Positions 35,432 through 44,099 of a stretch of DNA of 64,000 bases are shown in pieces. The notes below the pieces were generated by a model. That model was not told where the DNA came from. It worked only from the letters and a program-made list of their open reading frames with translations, and did no database searches. The position numbers and the translations under genes are program-made. How positions within the stretch are numbered: the stretch's first letter is position 1; every line of letters starts with the position of its first letter. The stretch is taken from assembly GCF_003933245.1 (NCBI RefSeq), contig NZ_QUSX01000002.1, positions 868,001 to 932,000 of the forward strand, given 5' to 3'. Source of the DNA: Maribacter algicola. Its GTDB lineage: Bacteria > Bacteroidota > Bacteroidia > Flavobacteriales > Flavobacteriaceae.

Positions 35432-35712
35432 GGATTCATACTTTAAAAACCTTATTCGACACCAAAAAATTGAATGATAGAAATTCACACGGGCATTGTC
35501 ATATTAAATCTCATAAAAAGCCGGAAATTATATTCTTTGTTGGGTTCAAATCATCTATTTTAGGATAGTTTTAAAAGTTGAATCAGAGCACACGCTGCCG
35601 CATACGATTTAAGCGAAAAAATGAAGGTTAACCTCTAGGAAGCCCTGTTAATTATGGGTTTATATCGAATTCATAACCCGGAAGCCGAGGGTTCAAGTCC
35701 CTATCTCGCTAC
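35120..35712. repeat. Direct repeat, right copy (about 593 bp)
   Basis: Same content as 24347-24939: the end of the AraC gene, spacer DNA and a tRNA 3' half. Here the AraC gene is complete, so this copy looks ancestral. No other gene is seen between 35432 and 35669. Confidence 0.9.
35670..35712 (+). other. tRNA 3'-half relic (possible attachment site), right copy
   Basis: Sequence matches the left copy across the anticodon 3' side, T-arm and acceptor end. About 95 bp upstream an AGCGA could pair with the TCGCT of the acceptor, but the interval lacks a normal D-arm and has an oversized anticodon loop, so a working tRNA is unlikely. Confidence 0.6.
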
Positions 35713-35718
35713 AAATTA

Positions 35719-35770
35719 AAACCGTTGATATTGAATTGTTTATACTCAATATCAACGGTTTATTTTTTTT
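35719..35770 (+). terminator. Strong intrinsic terminator after the right tRNA relic
   Basis: A 16-bp perfect stem (AAACCGTTGATATTGA with its complement at 35746-35761) and TATTTTTTTT tail, six bases after the tRNA-like end. This is the form expected for a tRNA gene terminator, supporting the idea that a tRNA gene once ended here. Confidence 0.85.
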
Positions 35771-36121
35771 GGTGATTACCGTATACGTTAGCGTATGCGG
35801 TTACTAAAAAAATTATATAAAACCCTGTTATTATGAAAGTTACAAATCGAGAACCTTCGAGTTTATATTGTTTTAGTTAACTATAAATTTACCATGACTA
35901 CCCTAATTTTGAATTATCGGTAAAACGGGATAAACATTTGTTAGTTAAGACTATACCACGTAGCTCATGAGGGGAGCTATCCCTAACGAGTTCATCGAAT
36001 CAAAATGAATGAAAATAGCTCGAATTCTCTTGTTATGACCGGTACCCAAATACGGGAGGAGGGCAAAGCTTGTACAACGAATTAATTTTATAAGAACCAA
36101 GAATAACTTATCCTATTTGAT
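35771..36121. other. Intergenic stretch without a recognised gene
   Basis: Contains an inverted repeat at 35778-35801 (ACCGTATACG / CGTATGCGGT, one wobble pair) without a T-tract, and otherwise A+T-rich DNA with no ORF of note. Confidence 0.5.
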
Positions 36122-36370
36122 TTATTTAAACAGCAACATGGACTCCAGGATACCGTTTATTTCATTCCTTTTTTGCCTTGACACGGGAATTTCCCTATCA
36201 TCTTTCATCATCATGGTGTCCCCGTCCCTTTTCCAGATGCCCTTGACAAATTGGGGGTTGATCAAATGGGATTGGTGCACACGCAGGAAGCCATAGTCCT
36301 GTAACATTTCCTCAATCTCCTTCAGTGTCCGACAAATGAGCACCTTGTTCCCGCCATCAAAGAAGAGTCT
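36122..36370 (-). pseudogene. LytTR DNA-binding domain fragment
   Basis: The frame from 36370 down reads RLFFDGGNKVLICRTLKEIE ... FLRVHQSHLINPQFVKG ... KDDREIPVSRQKRNEING, an almost complete LytTR domain lacking its first strands and the whole receiver. A stop lies at 36371-36373 in the upstream direction, at the junction with the hsdM relic. A GTG at 36343 could start a 73-residue peptide, but this looks like the tail of a destroyed LytR/AlgR-type regulator. Confidence 0.72.
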
Positions 36371-36415
36371 CTATTGAAATTGGGCTATCTCTTCAAACAC
36401 GCTTAACTATTTTCT

Positions 36416-36877
36416 ATGCTGGTATCAAAAGGAAATACCGATATAGAAAGTGAAAGCAACTATATTCTGGAAGACCTTAAATCTGTACTCAATCACATCG
36501 AGCAAAGTAACTTGGGAACGGAATCTGAAGAGGATTTCAATGCACTCTTCGAGGACTTGGATCTCAACTATACATAAATTGGCAGAACGGTAGTAGCGCG
36601 TAATGAGATCATTGTAAAGATTTTGACGTACCTAGACAAGATCGATTTCAAATTGGAAGAAATAGAATCAGATGTGTTGGGTGATTCCTATAAATACCTG
36701 ATTGCAAAATTTGCCGCTGGTGCGGGCAAAACGGCAGGGGAATTTTATACGCACTAACAGGTTTCGAAGATTCTGGCCAAGGTGGTCACCACGGGAAAGA
36801 CGAAAATACATTCTGTGTATGAGCCCACCCTTGCTATAAAAAAAGCCAAATCCACTGCTAAAAGGCTTCAAACTTGA
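36416..36877 (+). pseudogene. Decayed type I restriction methylase (hsdM) fragment
   Basis: One frame with two in-frame stops (TAA at 36575 and 36755) reads NTDIESESNYILEDLKSVL, FEDLDLNYT, NEIIVKILTYLDKIDFKLEE, DVLGDSYKYLIAKFAAGAGK, GEFYTH and SKILAKVVTTGKTKIHSVYE. This is the conserved HsdM stretch around motif X (GEFYTP) and up to the DPTCGSG region, which is lost. Both ends of the gene are missing and no hsdS or hsdR is nearby. Confidence 0.8.
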
Positions 36878-36985
36878 AAAGATTTAGAGGAAGACTGAAA
36901 TGGAAGAAGAAAATGGTTCAACCCTTTTCTCAATAATTTTTTGATGCTTAAGGAAGGTATTTTACGTTAAAATACTTTAAAGGAA

Positions 36986-37258
36986 TTACTTTAGTTCAGC
37001 TTGCTCCTCCAGTTTAGAAATTTCCGTTACTGTAGATTTTAGTAAGGTTTTCAACTGCTGCTTTTTAATTTTACAATCGACACCGTGCAAATCGAATTTA
37101 CATCTATGTAACATTCTACGACAATACTCCAATCGAGTAGCTACGGGCAATTTTGATATAGCCTTGTCATATATATCGTCCAGTTGGGCCAAGGGCATGG
37201 GTCCAGAGTTCAAAAACCTAAAATATCTAAATATGCGCATGGAAACGGTACCTAACAA
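36986..37258 (-). CDS. Small hypothetical protein, uncertain
   Basis: 90 codons, or 84 from an internal ATG at 37240. Basic, largely helical (LDDIYDKAISKLPVATRLEYCRRMLHRC), ending in a charged helix rich in K/E/L. No signal peptide and no recognised motif. It lies alone between the hsdM relic and the chaperone genes, and could be real or an open stretch of degenerate DNA. Confidence 0.35.
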   Translation of the reverse strand: MLGTVSMRIFRYFRFLNSGPMPLAQLDDIYDKAISKLPVATRLEYCRRMLHRCKFDLHGVDCKIKKQQLKTLLKSTVTEISKLEEQAELK

Positions 37259-37511
37259 CTTACTTTTACTGCAACAATAAGCCTGCCAATCTCATTTGCA
37301 TACATGATATTTTTAATGAATTTTCAAAATTTACGCGCTAAACGTTCCTTTATTGGGAAACGTGCCCACGCTTCCATTATATATCTTGAGTATTCGATTA
37401 CATGACAAGAATCTAAACAACGAAATGCTCTTCACAAAAAATGCTTTTAGGCACTTAGAATCCATACAATTTGAGTAACTTGAACGAAGGAAAAGACCAG
37501 GTACCCAGTAT

Positions 37512-38414
37512 ATGAATTTTATAGATTATTATGAGGTTTTAGGATTGGACAAATCTGCTACCGAGAAGGAAATAAAGTCAGCCTACAGGAAACTGGCCCG
37601 AAAACATCATCCGGACCTCAACCCAAACAATACGGAAGCCGAAGAAAAGTTCAAGAAGATCAACGAGGCCCATGAAGTTTTAAGCGATCCTGAAAAAAGA
37701 AAAAAATACGACCAATACGGAGAGGATTGGCAACATGCGGAGGAGTTTGAGAAAGCCAAATCCCAAAGGCAGGGAAGGCCATCCGGTGGCGGTTACAATG
37801 AATATACCTACGCTAGCGGCCAGGACAGTGATTTTTCAGACTTCTTTGAATCGATGTTTGGTGGTGGAGGCGGATTTGGAAGACAACAGGGCAGGGCAAA
37901 GTACAGGGGACAGGATTATAACGCAGAGCTCCGTCTGAATCTTTCCGAGGTCATAGAAACCCATAAGCGTACCTTGACCGTAAACGGCAGGAACATTCGC
38001 ATTACGATTCCCGCAGGAATTGAAGACGGACAAACCATTAAAATAAAGGGCTATGGAGGTGACGGAATATCTGGCGGCCCCAAAGGAGACCTTTACATAA
38101 CATTCTCCATTTTTAATGACACTACCTTCAAAAGAGAGGGTGACAATCTGTATAAAACCATTGAAATACCCCTGATAAAAGCAGTATTAGGGGGAGAAAT
38201 AGTGGTTGAAACCTTAACGGGAAAGGTAAAATTAAACGTAAAGCGGGGCACCCAAAATGGTGCTACCGTCAAACTCAAAGGGAAAGGGTTCCCAAAATAT
38301 AAAAAAGATGGATTTGGCGACTTATTCATTTCCTTTAGCCCTAAGATACCGGAAAATCTGTCTACGGAACAGGAAAACCTTTTTAGGGAACTTGAAAAGT
38401 CGGGCCTTAAATAA
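37512..38414 (+). CDS. cbpA: DnaJ-type co-chaperone CbpA
   Basis: 300 residues. J-domain at 4-70 with HPD at 33-35, Gly/Phe-rich linker ([13 protein letters not shown]), then the two-part C-terminal substrate-binding domain ([18 protein letters not shown] ... [19 protein letters not shown]). The Cys-rich zinc finger of true DnaJ is missing, which points to the CbpA type. It stimulates DnaK ATPase. The next gene, 9 bp downstream, is its modulator, which confirms the assignment. Confidence 0.9.
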   Translation: MNFIDYYEVLGLDKSATEKEIKSAYRKLARKHHPDLNPNNTEAEEKFKKINEAHEVLSDPEKRKKYDQYGEDWQHAEEFEKAKSQRQGRPSGGGYNEYTYASGQDSDFSDFFESMFGGGGGFGRQQGRAKYRGQDYNAELRLNLSEVIETHKRTLTVNGRNIRITIPAGIEDGQTIKIKGYGGDGISGGPKGDLYITFSIFNDTTFKREGDNLYKTIEIPLIKAVLGGEIVVETLTGKVKLNVKRGTQNGATVKLKGKGFPKYKKDGFGDLFISFSPKIPENLSTEQENLFRELEKSGLK

Positions 38415-38423
38415 AATACCATT

Positions 38424-38714
38424 ATGAAAGCTACATTCATACATATTGAAGAATTCTGTACCCACCATAACATAGAGGTTTCGTTGGTTCATCAGCTTGT
38501 GGAGCTCGAAATACTTACCCTTGAAAAAGCGGATAATAGGGAAGTCATCGAGTTAAACGAACTGCCAAAACTGGAAAGAATGGTACGTCTTCACCAAGAA
38601 TTGGAAATTAACCCGCAAGGACTACAAGCCATTGACCATTTGTTAGGGCAGGTTTCAAATCTTCAGGAGGAAGTGCTTAGACTTCGCAGAAGACTGAACA
38701 GGTTCGAAAAGTAA
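38424..38714 (+). CDS. cbpM: Chaperone modulator CbpM-like protein
   Basis: 96 residues, MerR-like winged-helix start (FIHIEEFCTHHNIEVSLVHQLVELEIL) and a C-terminal helix/coiled coil (LLGQVSNLQEEVLRLRRRLNRF). In enterobacteria CbpM binds the CbpA J-domain and inhibits it. Adjacent to cbpA in the same operon. Confidence 0.85.
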   Translation: MKATFIHIEEFCTHHNIEVSLVHQLVELEILTLEKADNREVIELNELPKLERMVRLHQELEINPQGLQAIDHLLGQVSNLQEEVLRLRRRLNRFEK

Positions 38715-38965
38715 CCCTTACGTCCAAGTTTACACGTTGGCCTTCCATTTTATTTGTCACATTAAAAATCTTTAACTCATGTGGTTTTTTTTTACGAATC
38801 AGAGCGAATCGCTCACCTATGATATCGTATGGCCTGCACAAATCCATTGCCCCATAAAAACCATGCGAGGTTAACGATATCAGGGTCTAGGAAATATTTA
38901 ATACAGTCAATAACAAAAAATATTTTTAAATTTAACATTTATAAGGCGACCTATTAAAAACCTCT

Positions 38966-40414
38966 ATGCTCCACATAAATTTTGAACATCCTTTTGATCA
39001 ATTGCGGAAATTGGCACTCAACCTTGGTGCGGATTTTAAGGAATATCAGGATTCAGCTGTTTTAACTTTGGACAATGCTTTGGGCAAGGGCCATGTCACT
39101 ACATATAGTGTCTTTGAAGGACTGAATGTAAGAATTTACGATATAACCTTTACTGAGGATCTTAACATATCCAAAATGGAGCAAGACCCCTCCATCATCT
39201 ACTTTCTATATTGTGTAAAAGGTCATTTTTTTCACAGATTTGAAGACCAGGAAAACCCTAATAAAATTCACCCAAGACAAAACGTAATCTTTTCCAGTGC
39301 CGCAGAGACTCCCAATATTGTCACCTTCCCCGCCAAGGTCCACTTAAAGCTCAGTGCCATATTCGTTAGGGAAAAAGTTGGTGTCGCAAATTCCAGAAGA
39401 AAAACGATTTTGGAATCGGCTTTAGAGGAGATTACAAGTTTTATTCAAAAGGACAAGCCCTTCAGCTATTATGGGGAAATAAGTCCGTTAACTTCAAAAT
39501 ACGCCAACATTCTTATAGAAAACAATCGAATGGATGCCGTAGGTAAATTATTGGTAGAAGGTGCCGTAATAAATACCTTGGCCTCCCAAGTGGAGCATCA
39601 TGACGCGGACAAGGATGACGTTCAAATTGGATTCCCGCTCTCCAATGCTGAAATCCTCAAGATATCTGAAGTAGCGGAACATATTGCGGAACACATTGAC
39701 CAATCCTTGAATATTGACCATCTTTCAAAGTTTTTCAGTTTGTCACCAAAAAAACTTCAGGCTGGTTTTAGGCATCTATTTGGGGAAAGCCTGGGCAATT
39801 TTATCACACATTTGCGACTGGAAAAGGGAAAGGAGCTTTTACAACATTCGGACTTGACGATTTCGGAGGTATGCTACAAAATAGGCTTTTCTAGCAGAAG
39901 CTATTTCTCAAAGACCTTTTCGGAAAGATTCGGACTCTTGCCCAGCAAATTCAAAAGTTCCCTCTCCTCGGATAATCTGATTTATGAACTTACCTATAAA
40001 TCCACCATGTCAGATACTATACAAATTTCAGATATTGAGGATATCATCGATGAGGCAACCGAAACCAATAAGGAAAACAACATCACCGGGTGTCTTGTTT
40101 GCCAAGACAACAACTTCTTTCAATTTTTGGAAGGCCCAAAATCCAACGTGCTCCTTGTTTACGAAAAGATAAAAAAGGACCCAAGGCACTATGACCTGGA
40201 GGTACTTACCCGCAAGGTCAATTCGCACCGCTTTTTTCCAAATTGGAGTATGGCCTTACTTTCGGATAAGGATGCGTTGGACCATACATTTAAAAACAGG
40301 ACCATCAATTTAAATTTGGATACTGCCGGTATTCTTGGCAAGGAAAATGTAAGCATTAGCAGCACCGTTTTTTGGAGACGTGTCCTGAATATGATAAAAG
40401 TTTCCAAGTCCTAG
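38966..40414 (+). CDS. AraC-type regulator fused to a BLUF blue-light sensor
   Basis: 482 residues. An unassigned N-terminal sensor-like domain (1-215), an AraC double helix-turn-helix (about 229-330; LSKFFSLSPKKLQAGFRHLF ... VCYKIGFSSRSYFSKTFSER), and a C-terminal BLUF domain (338-435). The flavin-photocycle residues are all in place: Tyr344 (LTYKS), Asn368 (NKENNITGCL), Gln386 (FFQFLEG), Trp427 and Met429 (NWSM). Their spacing equals AppA Tyr21/Asn45/Gln63/Trp104/Met106. BLUF domains bind FAD and respond to blue light. The gene lies 154 bp before the uvrA start on the same strand. Predicted role: light-controlled transcription factor. Confidence 0.88.
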   Translation: MLHINFEHPFDQLRKLALNLGADFKEYQDSAVLTLDNALGKGHVTTYSVFEGLNVRIYDITFTEDLNISKMEQDPSIIYFLYCVKGHFFHRFEDQENPNKIHPRQNVIFSSAAETPNIVTFPAKVHLKLSAIFVREKVGVANSRRKTILESALEEITSFIQKDKPFSYYGEISPLTSKYANILIENNRMDAVGKLLVEGAVINTLASQVEHHDADKDDVQIGFPLSNAEILKISEVAEHIAEHIDQSLNIDHLSKFFSLSPKKLQAGFRHLFGESLGNFITHLRLEKGKELLQHSDLTISEVCYKIGFSSRSYFSKTFSERFGLLPSKFKSSLSSDNLIYELTYKSTMSDTIQISDIEDIIDEATETNKENNITGCLVCQDNNFFQFLEGPKSNVLLVYEKIKKDPRHYDLEVLTRKVNSHRFFPNWSMALLSDKDALDHTFKNRTINLNLDTAGILGKENVSISSTVFWRRVLNMIKVSKS

Positions 40415-40567
40415 TTGAACCTCCATAGCAATGTTTGGGGCCATTCTTTTCCAGGTTCTGTTCAATGAGCAGAAACCAATATTTAAATCCTGATTTGACT
40501 AAATATAAATGTCGACCGGTTCTTGTTTCGGTATCAAAATCGTAATTTCGCAACTTTGTCAATTGCT

Positions 40568-43402
40568 ATGATCCACTACGAAGAGAATATTGAGGTAAAG
40601 GGCGCGCGCGTTCATAATCTCAAAAACATCGATGTTACCATTCCCAGGGAAAAGCTGGTCGTCATAACCGGCCTTTCTGGAAGCGGAAAATCCTCACTGG
40701 CGTTTGATACGATCTATGCCGAAGGACAACGCAGGTATATCGAAACCTTTTCAGCCTATGCCCGACAGTTTTTGGGTGGGCTGGAACGGCCGGATGTTGA
40801 CAAGATAGACGGTCTATCTCCCGTAATCGCCATAGAACAGAAAACCACCTCCAAATCCCCCAGGTCTACCGTTGGGACAATAACGGAAGTCTACGATTTC
40901 CTGCGATTGCTTTTTGCCCGTGCCAGTGACGCCCATAGTTACAATACCGGTGAGAAAATGGTGAGTTACAGTGATGATCAAATAAGAGCGCTCATCATGG
41001 AAACCTATGACGGAAAGAAAATCAATATCCTTGCTCCTATCATAAAATCTAGAAAGGGACATTACAGGGAATTGTTCGAGCAAATTGCTAAACAGGGCTT
41101 CGTGAAAGTTCGAGTGGATGGTGAAATCAAGGACATCGTAAAGGGTATGAAGGTAGACCGATACAAGACCCATGACATTGAAATAGTCATAGACAGGCTT
41201 AAGGTCCAACATAGCGAAGATTTACAGAAACGATTGGCGGAAACCATCAATACGGCCATGTATAGCGGTGATAATGTTTTGATGGTCCTCGAGGAGGGGT
41301 CACAAGTCCCAAGGTATTTTAGTAGGGATTTAATGTGCCCAACCACCGGTATCTCCTACCCTAAGCCAGAACCCAATACATTTTCGTTCAACTCCCCAAA
41401 GGGCATGTGCCCCAATTGTAATGGGCTGGGACATATCTATGAGGTAAACGAGGACAAAATATTTCCGAATAAAAAACTATCCATTAAAAATGGTGCCATA
41501 GCACCCCTTGGTGAGTACAAAAAATCGTGGGCCTTCAAGCAAATAGAAACCATTGCGCAGCGATTTAATTTTGAACTGACGGACCCCGTGGAAAATATCC
41601 CCCAGGAGGCCATTGCAATTTTGCTCAATGGTGGCAATGAAAGTTTTGAGGTGGACTCTAAGACCTTGGGCGTAAAAAGGACCTATAAAATCGATTACGA
41701 AGGTATTTCCAACTTTATAAAGAACCAGTTCGAGCAAGCGGAATCGACCTCCATAAAGCGATGGGCCAAAGATTACATGGATAAAATCCAATGTCCTACC
41801 TGCGATGGCGCAAGGCTAAAAAAGGAATCCCTGTATTTTAAAATCGATGATCGAAACATTGCGGAACTTGCCAATATGGATATTGCTGAGTTGTCAACTT
41901 TTTTTGAAGGTCTGGAAAAGACCCTGGAAGGCAACCAATTGAAGATTGCGGAGGAAATCATCAAGGAAATCCGGACCCGGATTCGGTTTCTTTTGGACGT
42001 AGGACTGGACTACCTTTCCCTGAACCGTAGCTCAAAATCATTGTCCGGAGGCGAGGCTCAAAGGATTCGCTTGGCCACCCAAATAGGCTCCCAATTGGTA
42101 GGTGTACTGTATATTTTGGACGAACCCAGTATTGGCCTACATCAACGGGACAATGCCCGATTGATAAAATCCCTGGAATCCTTAAGGGACATAGGAAACT
42201 CAGTCATCGTGGTGGAACACGATAGGGATATGATCGAACGGGCGGACCATGTGATCGACATAGGCCCCAAAGCCGGTAAGCATGGTGGGGAAATTATTTC
42301 CCAAGGTGACCCAAAAGACCTAAAAAAACATCATACCCTTACGGCCGATTACATTACGGGTGTAAAGGAAATAAGGGTGCCTAAAAAACGAAGAAAGGGC
42401 AACGGTGAGAAAATTGTACTATCAGGCTGTACGGGCAACAATCTAAAAAACATCACCGTAGAATTTCCCTTAGGAAAAATGATCGGGGTTACAGGGGTAT
42501 CAGGTAGTGGAAAATCCACCTTGATCAATGAGACACTTTACCCCATCATGAACGCCCATTACTTTAACGGGGTCAAAAAACCCATGCCCTATAAAAAAAT
42601 TACGGGACTCGAGCATGTAGACAAGGTCATCGACATAAACCAATCCCCTATCGGCCGAACACCAAGATCCAATCCCGCTACCTACACGGGTGTATTCAGC
42701 GAAATTCGTTCCCTGTTCACAAAAACCCCGGAAGCCTCCATACGAGGTTACAAACCAGGTAGGTTTAGTTTCAACGTGAAGGGAGGAAGGTGCGAAACCT
42801 GTCAAGGGGGAGGCTTACGGGTCATCGAGATGAATTTTCTGCCGGACGTTTACGTGGAATGTGAGACATGTAACGGCAAACGTTTTAATAGGGAGACTTT
42901 GGAAATCAGGTACAAGGGCAAATCCATATCAGATGTCTTGGAAATGACCATAAACGAAGCCGTCGATTTCTTTGAGGCGATCCCCAAGATCTATAGAAAA
43001 CTTAAAACCATCCAAAATGTAGGATTGGGCTATATTTCATTGGGCCAACAGTCCACGACATTATCAGGCGGGGAAGCGCAACGCATAAAATTGGCAACCG
43101 AACTTTCAAAAAGGGATACGGGAAATACGTTTTATATTCTGGACGAACCCACTACGGGCCTTCATTTTGAGGATATTAGGGTTTTAATGGAAGTTTTGGA
43201 CAAACTTGTGAATAAAGGAAATACCGTTTTGGTCATTGAACACAATCTGGATGTAATAAAAATGGTAGACCACGTTATTGATATAGGATACGAGGGTGGT
43301 CGAACGGGCGGTCAATTAATTGCAGCGGGGACCCCGGAAGATATTTGTAAGGTCGAAGGCAGTTATACGGCAGAGTTTTTGAAGAAAGAATTAAAATTAT
43401 AA
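40568..43402 (+). CDS. uvrA: Excinuclease ABC subunit A
   Basis: 944 residues from ATG 40568; the frame extends upstream to 40523, but that part overlaps promoter-like DNA (GTAATTTCGCAACTTTG). Two ABC ATPase halves with Walker [10 protein letters not shown] near 35 and [12 protein letters not shown] near 645, signature [12 protein letters not shown] twice, and Cys-rich zinc modules ([16 protein letters not shown]...CETCNGKRF). UvrA finds bulky DNA lesions with UvrB in nucleotide-excision repair. LOG-family gene follows 9 bp later. Confidence 0.97.
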   Translation: MIHYEENIEVKGARVHNLKNIDVTIPREKLVVITGLSGSGKSSLAFDTIYAEGQRRYIETFSAYARQFLGGLERPDVDKIDGLSPVIAIEQKTTSKSPRSTVGTITEVYDFLRLLFARASDAHSYNTGEKMVSYSDDQIRALIMETYDGKKINILAPIIKSRKGHYRELFEQIAKQGFVKVRVDGEIKDIVKGMKVDRYKTHDIEIVIDRLKVQHSEDLQKRLAETINTAMYSGDNVLMVLEEGSQVPRYFSRDLMCPTTGISYPKPEPNTFSFNSPKGMCPNCNGLGHIYEVNEDKIFPNKKLSIKNGAIAPLGEYKKSWAFKQIETIAQRFNFELTDPVENIPQEAIAILLNGGNESFEVDSKTLGVKRTYKIDYEGISNFIKNQFEQAESTSIKRWAKDYMDKIQCPTCDGARLKKESLYFKIDDRNIAELANMDIAELSTFFEGLEKTLEGNQLKIAEEIIKEIRTRIRFLLDVGLDYLSLNRSSKSLSGGEAQRIRLATQIGSQLVGVLYILDEPSIGLHQRDNARLIKSLESLRDIGNSVIVVEHDRDMIERADHVIDIGPKAGKHGGEIISQGDPKDLKKHHTLTADYITGVKEIRVPKKRRKGNGEKIVLSGCTGNNLKNITVEFPLGKMIGVTGVSGSGKSTLINETLYPIMNAHYFNGVKKPMPYKKITGLEHVDKVIDINQSPIGRTPRSNPATYTGVFSEIRSLFTKTPEASIRGYKPGRFSFNVKGGRCETCQGGGLRVIEMNFLPDVYVECETCNGKRFNRETLEIRYKGKSISDVLEMTINEAVDFFEAIPKIYRKLKTIQNVGLGYISLGQQSTTLSGGEAQRIKLATELSKRDTGNTFYILDEPTTGLHFEDIRVLMEVLDKLVNKGNTVLVIEHNLDVIKMVDHVIDIGYEGGRTGGQLIAAGTPEDICKVEGSYTAEFLKKELKL

Positions 43403-43411
43403 GGCATACAC

Positions 43412-44098
43412 ATGAGAAACGAAAAACACCACAAGGGGTGGAACGAGATCAAGACGAACGATTCCTGGGCCATATTCAAGATTATGGGCGAATTCGTGAA
43501 CGGTTTTGAAAAAATGAGCAAAATAGGACCGTGCGTATCCATATTTGGATCGGCAAGGACCAAGGATGATAATAAATACTATCAACTTGCCGTAAACGTT
43601 TCCAAAAAAATAGCGGAAGCAGGCTACGGCATTATCACTGGAGGCGGTCCGGGCATTATGGAGGCCGGCAACCGAGGAGCGCATTTGGCAGGTGGAACTT
43701 CCGTAGGACTCAACATAGACCTTCCGTTTGAACAACATGACAATCCATATATCGATGAGGATAAAAGCTTGGATTTTGACTATTTCTTTGTACGTAAGGT
43801 CATGTTCGTCAAATATTCCCAAGGATTTGTAGTCATGCCGGGAGGTTTTGGCACCTTGGATGAATTATTCGAGGCCATCACCTTGATCCAAACGAACAAA
43901 ATAGGTAAATTTCCAATTATCCTAGTAGGAAGTGAGTTTTGGACAGGTCTGTTCGATTGGATAAAAAATACGATGCTATCCTTTGGAAATATAAGTGCGG
44001 AAGACCTAGACCTGATTAAAATCGTGGATACTGAGGATGAGGTCGTGGAAATTATCGATGCCTTCTACAAAGGCCATACCCTAAGCCCCAATTTTTAG
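43412..44098 (+). CDS. LOG-family nucleotide 5'-monophosphate phosphoribohydrolase
   Basis: 228 residues of the TIGR00730/LOG family. Rossmann-like GGGPGIMEAGNRGA and the signature PGGFGTLDELFEA are intact. LOG enzymes hydrolyse N6-substituted AMP (cytokinin ribotides) or other nucleotide monophosphates to base and ribose phosphate. Nine bases after uvrA and two before the next gene, so part of one operon. Confidence 0.9.
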   Translation: MRNEKHHKGWNEIKTNDSWAIFKIMGEFVNGFEKMSKIGPCVSIFGSARTKDDNKYYQLAVNVSKKIAEAGYGIITGGGPGIMEAGNRGAHLAGGTSVGLNIDLPFEQHDNPYIDEDKSLDFDYFFVRKVMFVKYSQGFVVMPGGFGTLDELFEAITLIQTNKIGKFPIILVGSEFWTGLFDWIKNTMLSFGNISAEDLDLIKIVDTEDEVVEIIDAFYKGHTLSPNF

Positions 44099-44099
44099 T

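Noticed and set aside
35778..35801. Inverted repeat as a terminator
   Set aside because: No T-tract on either strand and one wobble pair; kept only as a note in the intergenic entry.
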